From CAYJGN01 sp964369635 (lineage in GTDB: Bacteria > Bacillota > Clostridia > Oscillospirales > Ruminococcaceae), in the NCBI GenBank assembly GCA_964369635.1, contig CAYJGN010000007.1, positions 1-56,415 of the forward strand: a DNA stretch of 56,415 bases, given 5' to 3'. How positions within the stretch are numbered: the stretch's first letter is position 1; every line of letters begins with the position of its first letter. Shown piece by piece: positions 8,469-17,535 of the stretch. The notes beneath the pieces are model-generated. The model was not told where the DNA came from. It saw only the letters and a list, made by a program, of their open reading frames with translations, and did no database searches. Position numbers and translations under genes: made by a program.

Positions 8469-9717
8469 AGTCAAACTCAAAGTCCTCAATGCGAACAGTA
8501 TCGCCTTCGTTTATCCCCATCTCTTCAAGCCTTGCTATAACCCCTTTATCAATAAGCACCTTTTGGAAGAAATGAAGCGACTCATAGTCATCCATATCAG
8601 CAGATAATAAAAGGTTGTATATCCATGGAGCATCTATAACATAAGCGCCGTTATCGGCTCTCGATATCTTAATCTCACCTTTGTTTTCTGTCGTTTCTAT
8701 CGGTGCTATTTCCGCCTCAAATCGAACTATCGGTGGCAGCTCACGAAGTCGCTGCGCAACTTCATAGACAAGCTGCTGGCACCCTTCTGAAATAGGCGCA
8801 CAGACGGTAAAGAAAGGATAACCTTTGCTCTCAATATAGCTCTTAAACTCTGCAATCTGCTCATCAGTTGCAAGGTCTATTTTGCTCCCGACAACAATCT
8901 GCGGCCTTTCGCTAATCTCTTCGTTATAGTTTTTTAGCTCTTTATTTATAAGCTCAAAATCAGAAATAGGGTCACGTCCCTCGCTGCCTGAAACATCGAC
9001 GATATGAACGATTAGACGGCATCTATCGATATGGCGCAAAAAATCGTGCCCAAGGCCTACTCCATCGGAAGCACCCTCGATAAGACCCGGAATATCCGCC
9101 ATAACAAAAGACTCTTCAGATGATATCCGAACAACACCGAGCACCGGCACAAGCGTTGTGAAGTGATAATTAGCGATTTTCGGCTTTGCGGCACTTACAA
9201 CCGATATAAGGGTTGATTTACCGACGTTTGGAAAGCCAACAAGGCCAACATCCGCCAGCAGTTTAAGCTCAAGAGTTAAATCAAACTCTTCGCCCGCTTT
9301 TCCGGGTTTTGCAAAGCGTGGTATCTGCCTTGTCGGGGTTGCAAAATGCTGATTTCCAGCTCCACCTTTTCCGCCTTTTGCTATGATAGTCGGCTCATCG
9401 CTCGACATATCAGCGAGCAGTCTGCCAGTAGTAGCGTCTTTAACAAGTGTTCCGCGAGGCACTTTTATTATTAAATCTTTCGCACCTCTACCTGAACAGT
9501 TTTTCGCACCGNNNNNNNNNNCTGTATATTTCTTTTTATAGCGAAACTCTATAGGGGTTGAGAGATTATCATCAACTAAAAAGACGATATTTCCGCCTTT
9601 TCCGCCATCTCCTCCATCGGGACCCCCTGTCGCTACATATTTTTCGCGGTGAAATGAAACGGCACCATCGCCGCCCTTACCCGCTTTTACAGATATTTTT
9701 GCAACATCTACAAACAT
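8458..9717 (-). CDS. obg: Obg family GTPase, 50S assembly (contains a sequence gap)
   Basis: Essential GTPase acting in late 50S subunit assembly. The Gly-rich Obg domain is residues 1 to about 157 (VSFHREKYVATGGPDGGDGG). The G domain shows GFPNVGKSTL (P loop), DIPGLIEGA (G3) and SKID (G4, more commonly NKxD). The C-terminal OCT domain begins near residue 340. Ten Ns at 9512-9521 fall inside the Gly-rich domain. The frame continues across them, but my recollection of family alignments suggests about seven residues belong where only four codons are represented. ATG at 9717 follows AAGGATGG. Confidence 0.93.
   Translation of the reverse strand: MFVDVAKISVKAGKGGDGAVSFHREKYVATGGPDGGDGGKGGNIVFLVDDNLSTPIEFRYKKKYTXXXXGAKNCSGRGAKDLIIKVPRGTLVKDATTGRLLADMSSDEPTIIAKGGKGGAGNQHFATPTRQIPRFAKPGKAGEEFDLTLELKLLADVGLVGFPNVGKSTLISVVSAAKPKIANYHFTTLVPVLGVVRISSEESFVMADIPGLIEGASDGVGLGHDFLRHIDRCRLIVHIVDVSGSEGRDPISDFELINKELKNYNEEISERPQIVVGSKIDLATDEQIAEFKSYIESKGYPFFTVCAPISEGCQQLVYEVAQRLRELPPIVRFEAEIAPIETTENKGEIKISRADNGAYVIDAPWIYNLLLSADMDDYESLHFFQKVLIDKGVIARLEEMGINEGDTVRIEDFEFDYVR
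9512..9521. other. assembly gap (10 N) inside obg
   Basis: Exactly ten Ns, the same length as the other gap in this window, so the length is likely a placeholder. The missing DNA encodes part of a Gly-rich loop of Obg. Confidence 0.9.
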
Positions 9718-9742
9718 TTAATCCATCCTTTATTTATCAAAA

Positions 9743-9767
9743 ACACCCGAGGTAAAACCTCGGGTGT
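9743..9767 (-). terminator. terminator between rpmA and obg
   Basis: ACACCCGAGG pairs with CCTCGGGTGT around a 5-nt loop and is followed by T5 on the minus strand. It would end the rplU-rpmA transcript; obg beyond it must rely on read-through or another promoter. Confidence 0.85.
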
Positions 9768-9827
9768 CAGAGTTTGAAACCTATTTACACGATAAATTAT
9801 TCAAATTAAAACAAATTTAAATTTGAA

Positions 9828-10088
9828 TTAGCTCTCTACCGAGTATACAGAAACTTTCTTGCGGTCACGACCCATGCGCTCAAAACGCACTTTGCCGTCA
9901 ACGAGTGCAAATAATGTATCATCGCTACCTTTGCCAACGTTGTTACCTGCATGAATGTGTGAACCTCTCTGGCGAACGAGGATATTTCCCGCTAAAACAA
10001 ACTGACCGTCTGCTCTTTTAACACCAAGACGTTTCGACTCACTGTCTCTACCGTTCTTTGTTGAACCAACACCTTTTTTATGTGCCAT
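9828..10088 (-). CDS. rpmA: 50S ribosomal protein L27, form without N-terminal extension
   Basis: 86-aa L27 starting MAHKKGVGSTKNGRDSESK, with the flexible N-terminal tail that reaches the peptidyl-transferase centre. Most Firmicutes L27 proteins carry a short extension cleaved by the protease Prp. Here it is absent, and an in-frame TGA 13-15 bases upstream of the ATG shows that no longer start is possible. No prp gene lies between rplU and rpmA (the gap is only 32 bp). GAGGTG serves as the ribosome binding site. Confidence 0.97.
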   Translation of the reverse strand: MAHKKGVGSTKNGRDSESKRLGVKRADGQFVLAGNILVRQRGSHIHAGNNVGKGSDDTLFALVDGKVRFERMGRDRKKVSVYSVES

Positions 10089-10120
10089 TTTAAATACACC
10101 TCAGCTTTATAATAATATTT

Positions 10121-10432
10121 TTAACCGTTTATTTTGTTTATAGTCACTTTAGTATACGGCTGTCTGTGACCCATTTTTCTTTTTGAGTTTTTCTTTGAGC
10201 GGTAGGTAAAGACTGTTATCTTCTTGCCTCTTGCACTCTTCTCAACTGTTGCTGTAACTTTAGCGCCTGCAACAAAAGGACTACCTACGTTTAGCTTATC
10301 GCCTTCGCCTACTGCATAAACTTCGTCGAAAACAACTTCTGAACCGTTTTCAGCTTCGAGCTTTTCAATGTATATAACGTCGCCTTCGCAAACTTTATAC
10401 TGCTTTCCGCCTGTTTTGATAATTGCGTACAT
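10121..10432 (-). CDS. rplU: 50S ribosomal protein L21
   Basis: 103-aa L21 beginning MYAIIKTGGKQYKV, the standard N-terminus, and ending with a HRQPYTKVTINKI segment. I chose the ATG at 10432 because AAGGAA lies eight bases upstream; the ATG nine bases earlier has no spacing from that site. First gene of a rplU-rpmA transcript read from a promoter at the folD 3' end. Confidence 0.96.
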   Translation of the reverse strand: MYAIIKTGGKQYKVCEGDVIYIEKLEAENGSEVVFDEVYAVGEGDKLNVGSPFVAGAKVTATVEKSARGKKITVFTYRSKKNSKRKMGHRQPYTKVTINKING

Positions 10433-10505
10433 TCTTTTCATTCCTTTTTTTGTAAAGTCTCGCTACCTCAGGTGGTTTTCACACTTAAAACCTGCAATAT
10501 GCGGC
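10433..10505 (-). promoter_or_regulatory. candidate L21 leader RNA
   Basis: A short structured 5' leader precedes rplU. It contains a GTGTGAAAACCACCTGAGG stretch and a GTAGCGAGA segment that resemble, from memory, the L21 leader of Firmicutes, through which L21 is thought to autoregulate. A covariance-model search (Rfam L21_leader) would decide. Confidence 0.5.
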
Positions 10506-10511
10506 TTTGAT

Positions 10512-10540
10512 ATGATACCACAGTATTTACCCTTTGTCAA
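10512..10540 (-). promoter_or_regulatory. promoter of rplU-rpmA
   Basis: On the minus strand TTGACA and TATCAT are separated by 17 bp. The -35 box overlaps the last codons of folD. Predicted start near 10505. Confidence 0.75.
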
Positions 10541-11381
10541 TGCTTTTTCGCATCTTCGCCGCCGTTAGGGTATTTTTCATAAGTATTGCACGGGTCATAG
10601 GGCCAACACCGCCGGGAACAGGGGTTATGAATGAAGCTTTTTCTTTAATCTCCTCAAAATCCGCATCGCCACAAAGTTTACCGTTTTCATCACGATTTAT
10701 TCCAACATCAATAACAACAGCGCCCTCTCTCACCATATCAGCGCTCAAAAACTTCGCTCTGCCGATTGCTACAATTATTATATCGCTATTTCTTGATATC
10801 TCTGCAAGATTTTTCGTTCTGCTATGGGCAATAGTCACCGTTGCATTTCGCTCGAGCATAAGCATCGCCATCGGCTTGCCAACAATATTGCTACGCCCGA
10901 TAATAAGACAATTTTTACCCTCTATCTCGATATTATATCTCTCTAAAAGCTCGATAACACCCGCTGGAGTGCATGGCAGAAAGGTATAGTCCCCAATCAT
11001 TATTTTACCGACATTTGAAGGATGAAAAGCATCAACGTCTTTATTTTGGTCTATTGCATTTATTATCTCTTTATCATCAAGATGCTTTGGCAGTGGGAGT
11101 TGGACTAAAATACCGTCCACACTATCATCTTTGTTGAGGCTATCAATGAGCGACAAAAGCTCTTCTCTAGTTGTTTCAGCCTTTAGGCGGTACTCTTTTG
11201 ATATAATTCCAACCTCTTCGCAGTCGCGACTTTTATTCTTAACATAAACATCAGAGGCGGGATCATCTCCCACTAAAACCACTGCAAGGCAAACCGATTT
11301 CCCATCGTTAGAAAGTAGAGAAACTCCACTTTTAACTAACTCCCGAACCTCTTTTGCAACCACTTTCCCATCGATAATCAT
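10527..11381 (-). CDS. folD: bifunctional methylene-THF dehydrogenase / methenyl-THF cyclohydrolase
   Basis: 284-aa FolD, which interconverts 5,10-methylene-THF and 10-formyl-THF with NADP for purine and formate metabolism. Seen motifs: YVKNKSRDCEEVGI (catalytic Lys in the YVxNK motif), VDGILVQLPLPKHL, the nucleotide-binding IGRSNIVGKPMAMLML, and the family signature PGGVGPMTRAIL. The start ATG overlaps the lgt stop by four bases (ATGA), so the two genes are translationally coupled. Together with glyA at 43 kb it forms part of the one-carbon network. Confidence 0.96.
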   Translation of the reverse strand: MIIDGKVVAKEVRELVKSGVSLLSNDGKSVCLAVVLVGDDPASDVYVKNKSRDCEEVGIISKEYRLKAETTREELLSLIDSLNKDDSVDGILVQLPLPKHLDDKEIINAIDQNKDVDAFHPSNVGKIMIGDYTFLPCTPAGVIELLERYNIEIEGKNCLIIGRSNIVGKPMAMLMLERNATVTIAHSRTKNLAEISRNSDIIIVAIGRAKFLSADMVREGAVVIDVGINRDENGKLCGDADFEEIKEKASFITPVPGGVGPMTRAILMKNTLTAAKMRKSIDKG

Positions 11382-12613
11382 ACTTTATCCCCGTCTTTTA
11401 TCTCTTTGTTATCTAAATGTTTTTCATTCTCTATAGAAGATGCTTTATTTTCACCATCTTTATCAGATTCGATATCTATATCTTTTGTAATCTCTTCGCT
11501 CTCATTTAGCGTATTATCTGATAAGTTTAGCTCTTCTTCCGTTTCTGTTTTCTCGGCAGCTTCTTTTTTATTTATTCCATCGGTTACTTCAGAAATTTTC
11601 GTTTCCACAGAAACCTCACTCTCGATTAAATCAGAAATTTCATCGCTGTTTTTATTCAAATTAGTTTCCGCAGAAACCTTTTCCGCAAAAGTTTCATTAG
11701 TGGATTTATCATCAGCATCTTCCTGATTAGAATCCTTTGGCTGATATCCATCGGTTAGCGGTTTTAAGCTCAATGCTTTCGCCTTCTTGTTTCCAAGGAT
11801 AAATATTGCAATACCTGCAATAATACCAACAACAGCCACAATCTGCGAAGCTTTAAGCGGGCCAAGCATAAGAGAATCTGTTCGCAGCCCCTCTATAAAG
11901 AATCGACCGAATGAGTACCAAGCTATATAAAAGGCAAAAACTTGACCGTTGAATTTGCGCCTTTTCACCATAGCAAGCGCTATTATAAGACCGATAAAGC
12001 ACCAAACTGATTCATATAAAAATGTTGGATGAACAGGAAGGTCTGGGTCAACTATTGTTCCCATAGCTTCAAGGCTCGCTTGATTTCTTGTTAGATAGGC
12101 TGATATTTTATCACTTGTCATACCAAAAAGCGAGGTGGTATTATCGCCAAAAGCCTCTTGATTGAAGAAGTTCCCCCAACGACCCATCGTCTGACCGATA
12201 AAAAGACCTATAGCACCAAGATCAACAAATGATGGGATATCAACTTTTCGTATCTTGCAGGTTACAACCGCCGCTATTAGAGCGCCGATAACACCGCCGT
12301 AGATGCCAAGTCCTCCCTCCCAGAAATAAAAGACGCGAAGCCAGTTGTCTTTATACATATCAAGTGAGAAGATAACATAGTATATCCGCGCTCCGATAAA
12401 TCCACAGACAACAGAAACCAAGACAACATCTAAAAACGGGTCTTTTTCAACTTTTGGATAGTGCTTTGTTAGATAATTGGTAACTATTATTGCTAAAAGA
12501 ACACCACTTGCAATAATAAGCCCATACCAGTGAACACTTACCCCAAAAATATTAAATGCTTCTGCTGAAATAGAAACCTCAATCCCAAGGTTTGGAAATG
12601 AAACAGTATCCAT
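11378..12613 (-). CDS. lgt: prolipoprotein diacylglyceryl transferase with long acidic C-terminal tail
   Basis: Integral membrane enzyme that transfers diacylglycerol from phosphatidylglycerol to the lipobox Cys of prolipoproteins. The catalytic core (about 1-270) carries GRWGNFFNQEAFG (Lgt signature, usually GRIGNFINxE), HPTFLYES and GRFFIEGLRTDSL. About 130 further residues form a Ser/Glu/Asp/Lys-rich, probably disordered, cytoplasmic tail that is absent from the typical enzyme. GGAG precedes the ATG at 12613. It lies 9 bp after the M16 peptidase gene and overlaps folD. Confidence 0.93.
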   Translation of the reverse strand: MDTVSFPNLGIEVSISAEAFNIFGVSVHWYGLIIASGVLLAIIVTNYLTKHYPKVEKDPFLDVVLVSVVCGFIGARIYYVIFSLDMYKDNWLRVFYFWEGGLGIYGGVIGALIAAVVTCKIRKVDIPSFVDLGAIGLFIGQTMGRWGNFFNQEAFGDNTTSLFGMTSDKISAYLTRNQASLEAMGTIVDPDLPVHPTFLYESVWCFIGLIIALAMVKRRKFNGQVFAFYIAWYSFGRFFIEGLRTDSLMLGPLKASQIVAVVGIIAGIAIFILGNKKAKALSLKPLTDGYQPKDSNQEDADDKSTNETFAEKVSAETNLNKNSDEISDLIESEVSVETKISEVTDGINKKEAAEKTETEEELNLSDNTLNESEEITKDIDIESDKDGENKASSIENEKHLDNKEIKDGDKV

Positions 12614-12622
12614 TAAAAACTC

Positions 12623-13888
12623 CTATTCTTTTACTACTGAAACCGAGCTAAACTCTTCTAAAAAGCTTGTTTTCAGCCTTTTTTCAAGGTCTTCTTTCGT
12701 TATATCTGCTATAATCGAAAGTTCCTCTTCAAGTAGATAATTCTCAAAGTGCGCCGCTAAAATATTTCTTGCAATAGCTTCAACAGAAGCACTGCTTTTA
12801 ACTATATTTGCATAAACGCCCTTTTTTGCAATAGAAAAATCTTCATCTGAAATCCCGTTTTGACGAAGATATTTAAATCTCTCGTGAATACGCTTGACAA
12901 CTTCATCTACGTTTTTGCTCTCGCCCTCGATAATGTTTGCAAGGTATCCTCTGCCAAACATAACCTCGGTTCCAAGCGAGCTTGAGAGAAGAGACTGCTC
13001 ATACATATCGCAAAAAAGCTTTGAGTAGCTGCTAACTGCGATATCTAAAATCATCGAATTCATTATCTGACCGCGCAGAGCCTCCTCCTCGCTATCTGGT
13101 ATCTCTTTAAATCCGAGTGCGAAAAGCGGCATTATAACAGGAAGTCTTTTCTCGCTATAGCTCCGCACAATCTCGCGTTTCTCATCTGCATATTTTCTCT
13201 CTACTGCCTTTGCCTCTTTAAACTTTATTTCTTTTTTTATTATTTCAAATGCTTTATCGACATCAAAATTCCCCGATAGCACAAGGCACATATTTTTAGC
13301 GCTATAAAAAACATTATAGCAACGATACAAAAGCTCTGGCGTTATTTTCGCAATGCTCTCAACCGTTCCCGCTATATCTGTTTTAACTGAGTGGTCATGA
13401 TATAAGTTGCCAAGCAAATTAAATGAAACCTGCCAAGCTGGATGATCATCATACATCTTTATTTCCGAGGCTATAATACCCTGCTCTTTCTCAACTGTTT
13501 TGTCGGTAAAATAAGGGTTTTGAACAAAATCAAGCAGAATTTCAAGGCTTTTGTCCCAATCATTCACAGCACTGTAAAGATAACAGGTCTTGTCAAAGGA
13601 AGTATAAGCATTCGAGTTTGCCCCGATATTTGAAAAGAGCTCAAATGCATCGTGGTCAGGGCTCTCAAAGAGCTTATGCTCTAAAAAATGGGCAATACCA
13701 TCGGGAACAGTCGTAAACTCGCTCTCATCTTCAAGCCTAAAGCAGTTATCAACCGAACCATAGTCGGTACCAAAAAGCGCATAGCTGCTTGTAAATCTAT
13801 CATCGCTACAAAGGTATACCGAGAGTCCGCAGGGGAGAGTCGCTTTATGATAGGTTAAGTCGAGCTTTTCTATATAAACTTTCTCCAT
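12623..13888 (-). CDS. M16 family zinc peptidase, active subunit type (YmfH-like)
   Basis: 421-aa insulinase-like (M16) peptidase. The inverted zinc motif HFLEH occurs in GIAHFLEHKLFE near residue 68, and the downstream glutamate is plausibly in the KEQGIIASEIKMYDD segment. An M16 C-terminal inactive domain follows. I chose the ATG at 13888 (GAGGAGG six bases upstream), one base after the stop of the partner gene. Bacillus YmfF/YmfH are the matching pair. Substrate unknown. Confidence 0.9.
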   Translation of the reverse strand: MEKVYIEKLDLTYHKATLPCGLSVYLCSDDRFTSSYALFGTDYGSVDNCFRLEDESEFTTVPDGIAHFLEHKLFESPDHDAFELFSNIGANSNAYTSFDKTCYLYSAVNDWDKSLEILLDFVQNPYFTDKTVEKEQGIIASEIKMYDDHPAWQVSFNLLGNLYHDHSVKTDIAGTVESIAKITPELLYRCYNVFYSAKNMCLVLSGNFDVDKAFEIIKKEIKFKEAKAVERKYADEKREIVRSYSEKRLPVIMPLFALGFKEIPDSEEEALRGQIMNSMILDIAVSSYSKLFCDMYEQSLLSSSLGTEVMFGRGYLANIIEGESKNVDEVVKRIHERFKYLRQNGISDEDFSIAKKGVYANIVKSSASVEAIARNILAAHFENYLLEEELSIIADITKEDLEKRLKTSFLEEFSSVSVVKE

Positions 13889-13889
13889 A

Positions 13890-15167
13890 TTATACCTCCT
13901 CACTTGAAGTTAAAAAGTAGCTGCTATCGAGCTGCATCTCGCGATAAACTTTTATAATATCTTCTTTAGTAACCTTTGAAACTCTTTCATACTGCTCTTG
14001 CGGAGTTATTATATCATCTTCGACGATACGGCTAAGATACCAGTTTTCCAAGGAAACAAGCGAATCATTGCTTGCTTTATAGTTTGTTTCTAAAAACATA
14101 ACTGTGCTTTTTATATCTTCATCGGTAAAGTCTCCCGATTTTATCTTTTCAAGCAGAGCAAGAATTTCAGCTTTCGTTTTATCTTTGTTTTCTTTTTCAA
14201 TCCCGCTATCAACAATAACCGCATTCTTCGAGCTATCATACCTTGCAGCGCAGTAGTAGCAAAGACTCAGCCGCTCACGAACATTTTTAAAAAGAAGTGA
14301 TACCGGTTTTCCGCCATACATAACGGTTGCAACGCTCATCGCGGCAGTTTGGTTTTCGATTATATCGCCTGGAACTTTAAAGCCGAGTGCGAGTTTGCTC
14401 TGCGAAACATCTATATGCTCAGTTAAATCGCAGTCTCTTATAATATGCGAAGGGTATGTTTTCGATATCTTCGTATCCGCTCTATCAATTTTATTAAACG
14501 CACCTTTAAATAAATCTTTAATATCAGCGGTATCGCTATTCCCAAGATAGATTATCTCAACTGCCGCATTTTTTATAAACTCATTATATGCCAAAAAGCA
14601 GTTTTCCGGCGTTATCTCTAAAACATCGGCAATCTCGCCTAAGCGATTAATACCAAACTCACTATCTTTAAACATTATCTCATTAAGCCTTTTTAAAACA
14701 AAGCTTCGCTTCTCGCTCTGCTCGCTTTCAATCTGCTCTACAAGGGCATTTTTCTCTATTTTAACATCATCTGGTAGGAATTTTCCATCCTGCACCCTCG
14801 GGTTTAGCAGAAGGGACGATAGAAGCTCTGCTCCATCTTTTAAGACGCTCTCGCCCTCAAGGGTATATCTGCTATCTATTCCACTATAAGCAAGGGTTAG
14901 CACCTGATAGTTTGATAGCTTTCGAATTGTTGTGAAAACATCTGCATCATAAAGCTCAGCAAGCTTTCTATTTAATTTGAAAAGGCTATCATAATCGGCA
15001 CTGCCTTTTCGAAGCACCGACAGCGCAACCGCATTTTTAGCGGCAGTTTCTCCACTAAGTTTTGCAAATATATTGATAAAAATCCGCTCAGTTTTGAATT
15101 TATCCGTCACAAGGGTCGAAAAATGCACGCCATTTGCTATTTTTTCCCGTACAAGTCTGCTCTCCAT
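13890..15167 (-). CDS. M16 peptidase-like protein lacking the zinc motif (YmfF-like)
   Basis: 425 aa with the M16 fold signature (N-terminal ERIFINIFAKLSGETAAKNA, the region where HxxEH normally follows) but no HxxEH. The position carries LSVLRKGSADYDS instead, so it should be catalytically inactive. M16 enzymes commonly work as an active/inactive pair, and the downstream gene supplies the active partner one base away. GAGGTG precedes the ATG at 15167. Confidence 0.88.
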   Translation of the reverse strand: MESRLVREKIANGVHFSTLVTDKFKTERIFINIFAKLSGETAAKNAVALSVLRKGSADYDSLFKLNRKLAELYDADVFTTIRKLSNYQVLTLAYSGIDSRYTLEGESVLKDGAELLSSLLLNPRVQDGKFLPDDVKIEKNALVEQIESEQSEKRSFVLKRLNEIMFKDSEFGINRLGEIADVLEITPENCFLAYNEFIKNAAVEIIYLGNSDTADIKDLFKGAFNKIDRADTKISKTYPSHIIRDCDLTEHIDVSQSKLALGFKVPGDIIENQTAAMSVATVMYGGKPVSLLFKNVRERLSLCYYCAARYDSSKNAVIVDSGIEKENKDKTKAEILALLEKIKSGDFTDEDIKSTVMFLETNYKASNDSLVSLENWYLSRIVEDDIITPQEQYERVSKVTKEDIIKVYREMQLDSSYFLTSSEEV

Positions 15168-15303
15168 AATTCACCTCATAATATAAATAATCTTTGCTTC
15201 ACTTTGATTATTTATAACATTATCTTATTGCCTTCTTCTTATCACTACCGTGGCAATCGAAGAAATGCTAATTTATATTATATTCTCATAACTCATAAAA
15301 TAT

Positions 15304-15335
15304 AAATAGGCTACAGTTTGAACTGTAACCTATTT
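15304..15335 (-). terminator. terminator of the threonine operon
   Basis: AAATAGGCTACAGTT pairs with AACTGTAACCTATTT (one mismatch) around a 2-nt centre. The T-rich tail on the minus strand is interrupted. It lies 45 bp past the lysC stop. Confidence 0.65.
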
Positions 15336-15380
15336 ATTTTATCACAACTTTTAATAATTAACCAGTCTTTATAGAAAAGT

Positions 15381-16592
15381 TTAAGCTTTGTTTAAAAATG
15401 CATCGTGGATAGCTGATACTGCCCTATCTGCATCATCAAGGTCGATAAGTACCGATATTTTAATCTCACTTGTTGAAATCATTCGGATATTAACATTTGC
15501 ATCATATAGCGCTTCAAACATCTTTGAAGCAACGCCTGGATTTGACTGCATACCAGCACCAACAATAGAAACTTTTGAGATTTTTTCGTTAAGAGTTATC
15601 TCTGTGGCTTTCAGGCTCTCTAAATTTTCCATAAGTATAGCTTTTGCATTCTCACCCTCTGTTTTCGGAACGGTAAACGATATATTTTGGGTGTTGTCGT
15701 GACCTACCGACTGCAAAATTATATCAACGTTTATCTTCTTTGAAGCAAGAAGCGCAAATATCTTATATGCAATACCCGGCTGATCTGGAACACCTATAAC
15801 CGAAATCCTCGTAACATTATTATCTTTCGCAACACCTTTTATCAATAGTTTCTCCACTTTAATAACCTCCTTGACTTTTGTTCCTGGTGCACCTGTCAAA
15901 CTCGATAGCACCTCTAAATCAACATTATATTTTTTCGCCATCTCAACCGAGCGATTATGCAAAACTTGCGCTCCGAGCGAAGCGAGCTCAAGCATCTCAT
16001 CATAGGTAACCTCATCGAGCTTCACCGCAGTTTTAACAAATCTCGGGTCTGCTGTATAGACACCGTCAACATCGGTATATATCTTGCATACATCTGCTCT
16101 GAAGGCCGCTGCAAGCGCTACCGCACTCGTATCACTTCCGCCTCTGCCAAGAGTTGAGATATCATCGTATTTATTAAGACCTTGGAAGCCACAGACGATA
16201 ACGATATTCTTCTTTGCTATCTCATTATCTATCCTCTCAGTGTCAATCGTCTTAATACGAGCGTTGCCGTGGGTACTATCGGTTTTAAATCCCGCTTGCC
16301 AACCTGTTAGACTCTTAACTGGATACCCCATATTCTCTATTGCCATCGCAAGAAGAGATGCCGATATCTGCTCACCCGTTGCAAGGAGCATATCCATCTC
16401 CCTTTTGCTTGGATTTGAGCTAATCTCTCCTGCTTTTTCGATTAAATCATCTGTCGTGTCCCCTTGTGCTGAGACAACAACAATAACATTGTTTCCCTCT
16501 TTGTAGGACTTCGTCACGATATTTGCAACGTTTAAAATTCTCACACTATCGGCGACCGAGGTTCCGCCGAATTTCATTACTTCAAGACCCAT
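15381..16592 (-). CDS. lysC: aspartate kinase
   Basis: 403-aa aspartokinase, the first step of the aspartate family pathway. The kinase domain starts with the signature VMKFGGTSVAD. Other motifs include FQGLNKYDDISTLGRGGSDTSAVALA and IYTDVDGVYTADPR. Two C-terminal ACT domains (from about residue 265) bind feedback effectors (Lys or Thr). GGAG precedes the ATG at 16592. Last gene of the operon with hom and thrB, which suggests threonine-directed control, although effector specificity cannot be read from sequence. Confidence 0.95.
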   Translation of the reverse strand: MGLEVMKFGGTSVADSVRILNVANIVTKSYKEGNNVIVVVSAQGDTTDDLIEKAGEISSNPSKREMDMLLATGEQISASLLAMAIENMGYPVKSLTGWQAGFKTDSTHGNARIKTIDTERIDNEIAKKNIVIVCGFQGLNKYDDISTLGRGGSDTSAVALAAAFRADVCKIYTDVDGVYTADPRFVKTAVKLDEVTYDEMLELASLGAQVLHNRSVEMAKKYNVDLEVLSSLTGAPGTKVKEVIKVEKLLIKGVAKDNNVTRISVIGVPDQPGIAYKIFALLASKKINVDIILQSVGHDNTQNISFTVPKTEGENAKAILMENLESLKATEITLNEKISKVSIVGAGMQSNPGVASKMFEALYDANVNIRMISTSEIKISVLIDLDDADRAVSAIHDAFLNKA

Positions 16593-16626
16593 ATTATTCT
16601 CCTTTTCTTTTGCCTAAAAAATGCCT

Positions 16627-17535
16627 TTATTCAAAACTCTTATCTGTTTCTTTAAGAGTAGCGCCCGTGTTGTCAACTTTAAGCTTTACTATATTGTATT
16701 TATCTATTCCCGCTTTTGCCATCTTTTCTGCTGCCCTGTTTGCAAATCCGAGATCATTATCATCAACTATACTCATAATAGTAGACCCTGCGCCGCTAAT
16801 ATATGATGCATAAGCACCTTCGCAGTAACTAATATCCATAACATCACTTCCATGCTCTATAAGAGGTAGCCTATGCGGTTGGTGAAGTTTATCCTGACAG
16901 GCAACTTTTAAGTTGTGGTAGGCGCCTGTTTGAATTGATATTGAAAACAGCGATGCCCTTGAAAGATTATGGATAGCATCTGCAAGGGAAAGACTTTTTG
17001 GAATAGCCGCTCTTGCTTTTTCAGTTGATAATGGAAAACTCGGTATAAACGCATAAAAATCTATATCCTTTTGGATTTCTTTTTTTATACAGTGAACTTC
17101 ATTCCCGTCATAAACCGATGCAACAAACCCGCCGAGAAGAGCGGGCGTTGAGTTATCGGGATGTCCCTCCATCTTTGCCGCTATATCTATTATCCCCTTC
17201 TTGTCAAGTGGGTTGCCAAGAAGATGATTTGCCCCAAGCAGCCCCCCTATTATGCAAGCACTACTGCTCCCAAGTCCCCTTGTGAATGGAATATCATTTT
17301 TTTGCCTTATAAAAAGCCCCGGCAGCTTTTTCCCAAACTGGTCATAGACAAACTCTACCGTTTTATATATAAGATTCGTCTTATCTGTTCGCTGGCGGCT
17401 ACCATCAACTGATGCTATATCAACGCTATCAGACTCTGAGAGCCATATTTTGTTATACATAGTAAGCGCTATACCAAGGCTATCAAATCCAGCACCGAGA
17501 TTTGCGCTCGTTGCAGGTATTTTTATCTCAATCAT
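16627..17535 (-). CDS. thrB: homoserine kinase
   Basis: 302-aa GHMP-family kinase phosphorylating homoserine for threonine synthesis. It begins MIEIKIPATSANLGAGFDSLG, has the ATP-binding motif FTRGLGSSSACIIGGLLGA, and ends with the YISGAGSTIM motif. I chose the ATG at 17535, preceded by GGTGAG and overlapping the hom stop by eight bases; a GTG nine bases earlier is a weaker choice. Threonine synthase (thrC) is not in the window. Confidence 0.95.
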   Translation of the reverse strand: MIEIKIPATSANLGAGFDSLGIALTMYNKIWLSESDSVDIASVDGSRQRTDKTNLIYKTVEFVYDQFGKKLPGLFIRQKNDIPFTRGLGSSSACIIGGLLGANHLLGNPLDKKGIIDIAAKMEGHPDNSTPALLGGFVASVYDGNEVHCIKKEIQKDIDFYAFIPSFPLSTEKARAAIPKSLSLADAIHNLSRASLFSISIQTGAYHNLKVACQDKLHQPHRLPLIEHGSDVMDISYCEGAYASYISGAGSTIMSIVDDNDLGFANRAAEKMAKAGIDKYNIVKLKVDNTGATLKETDKSFE

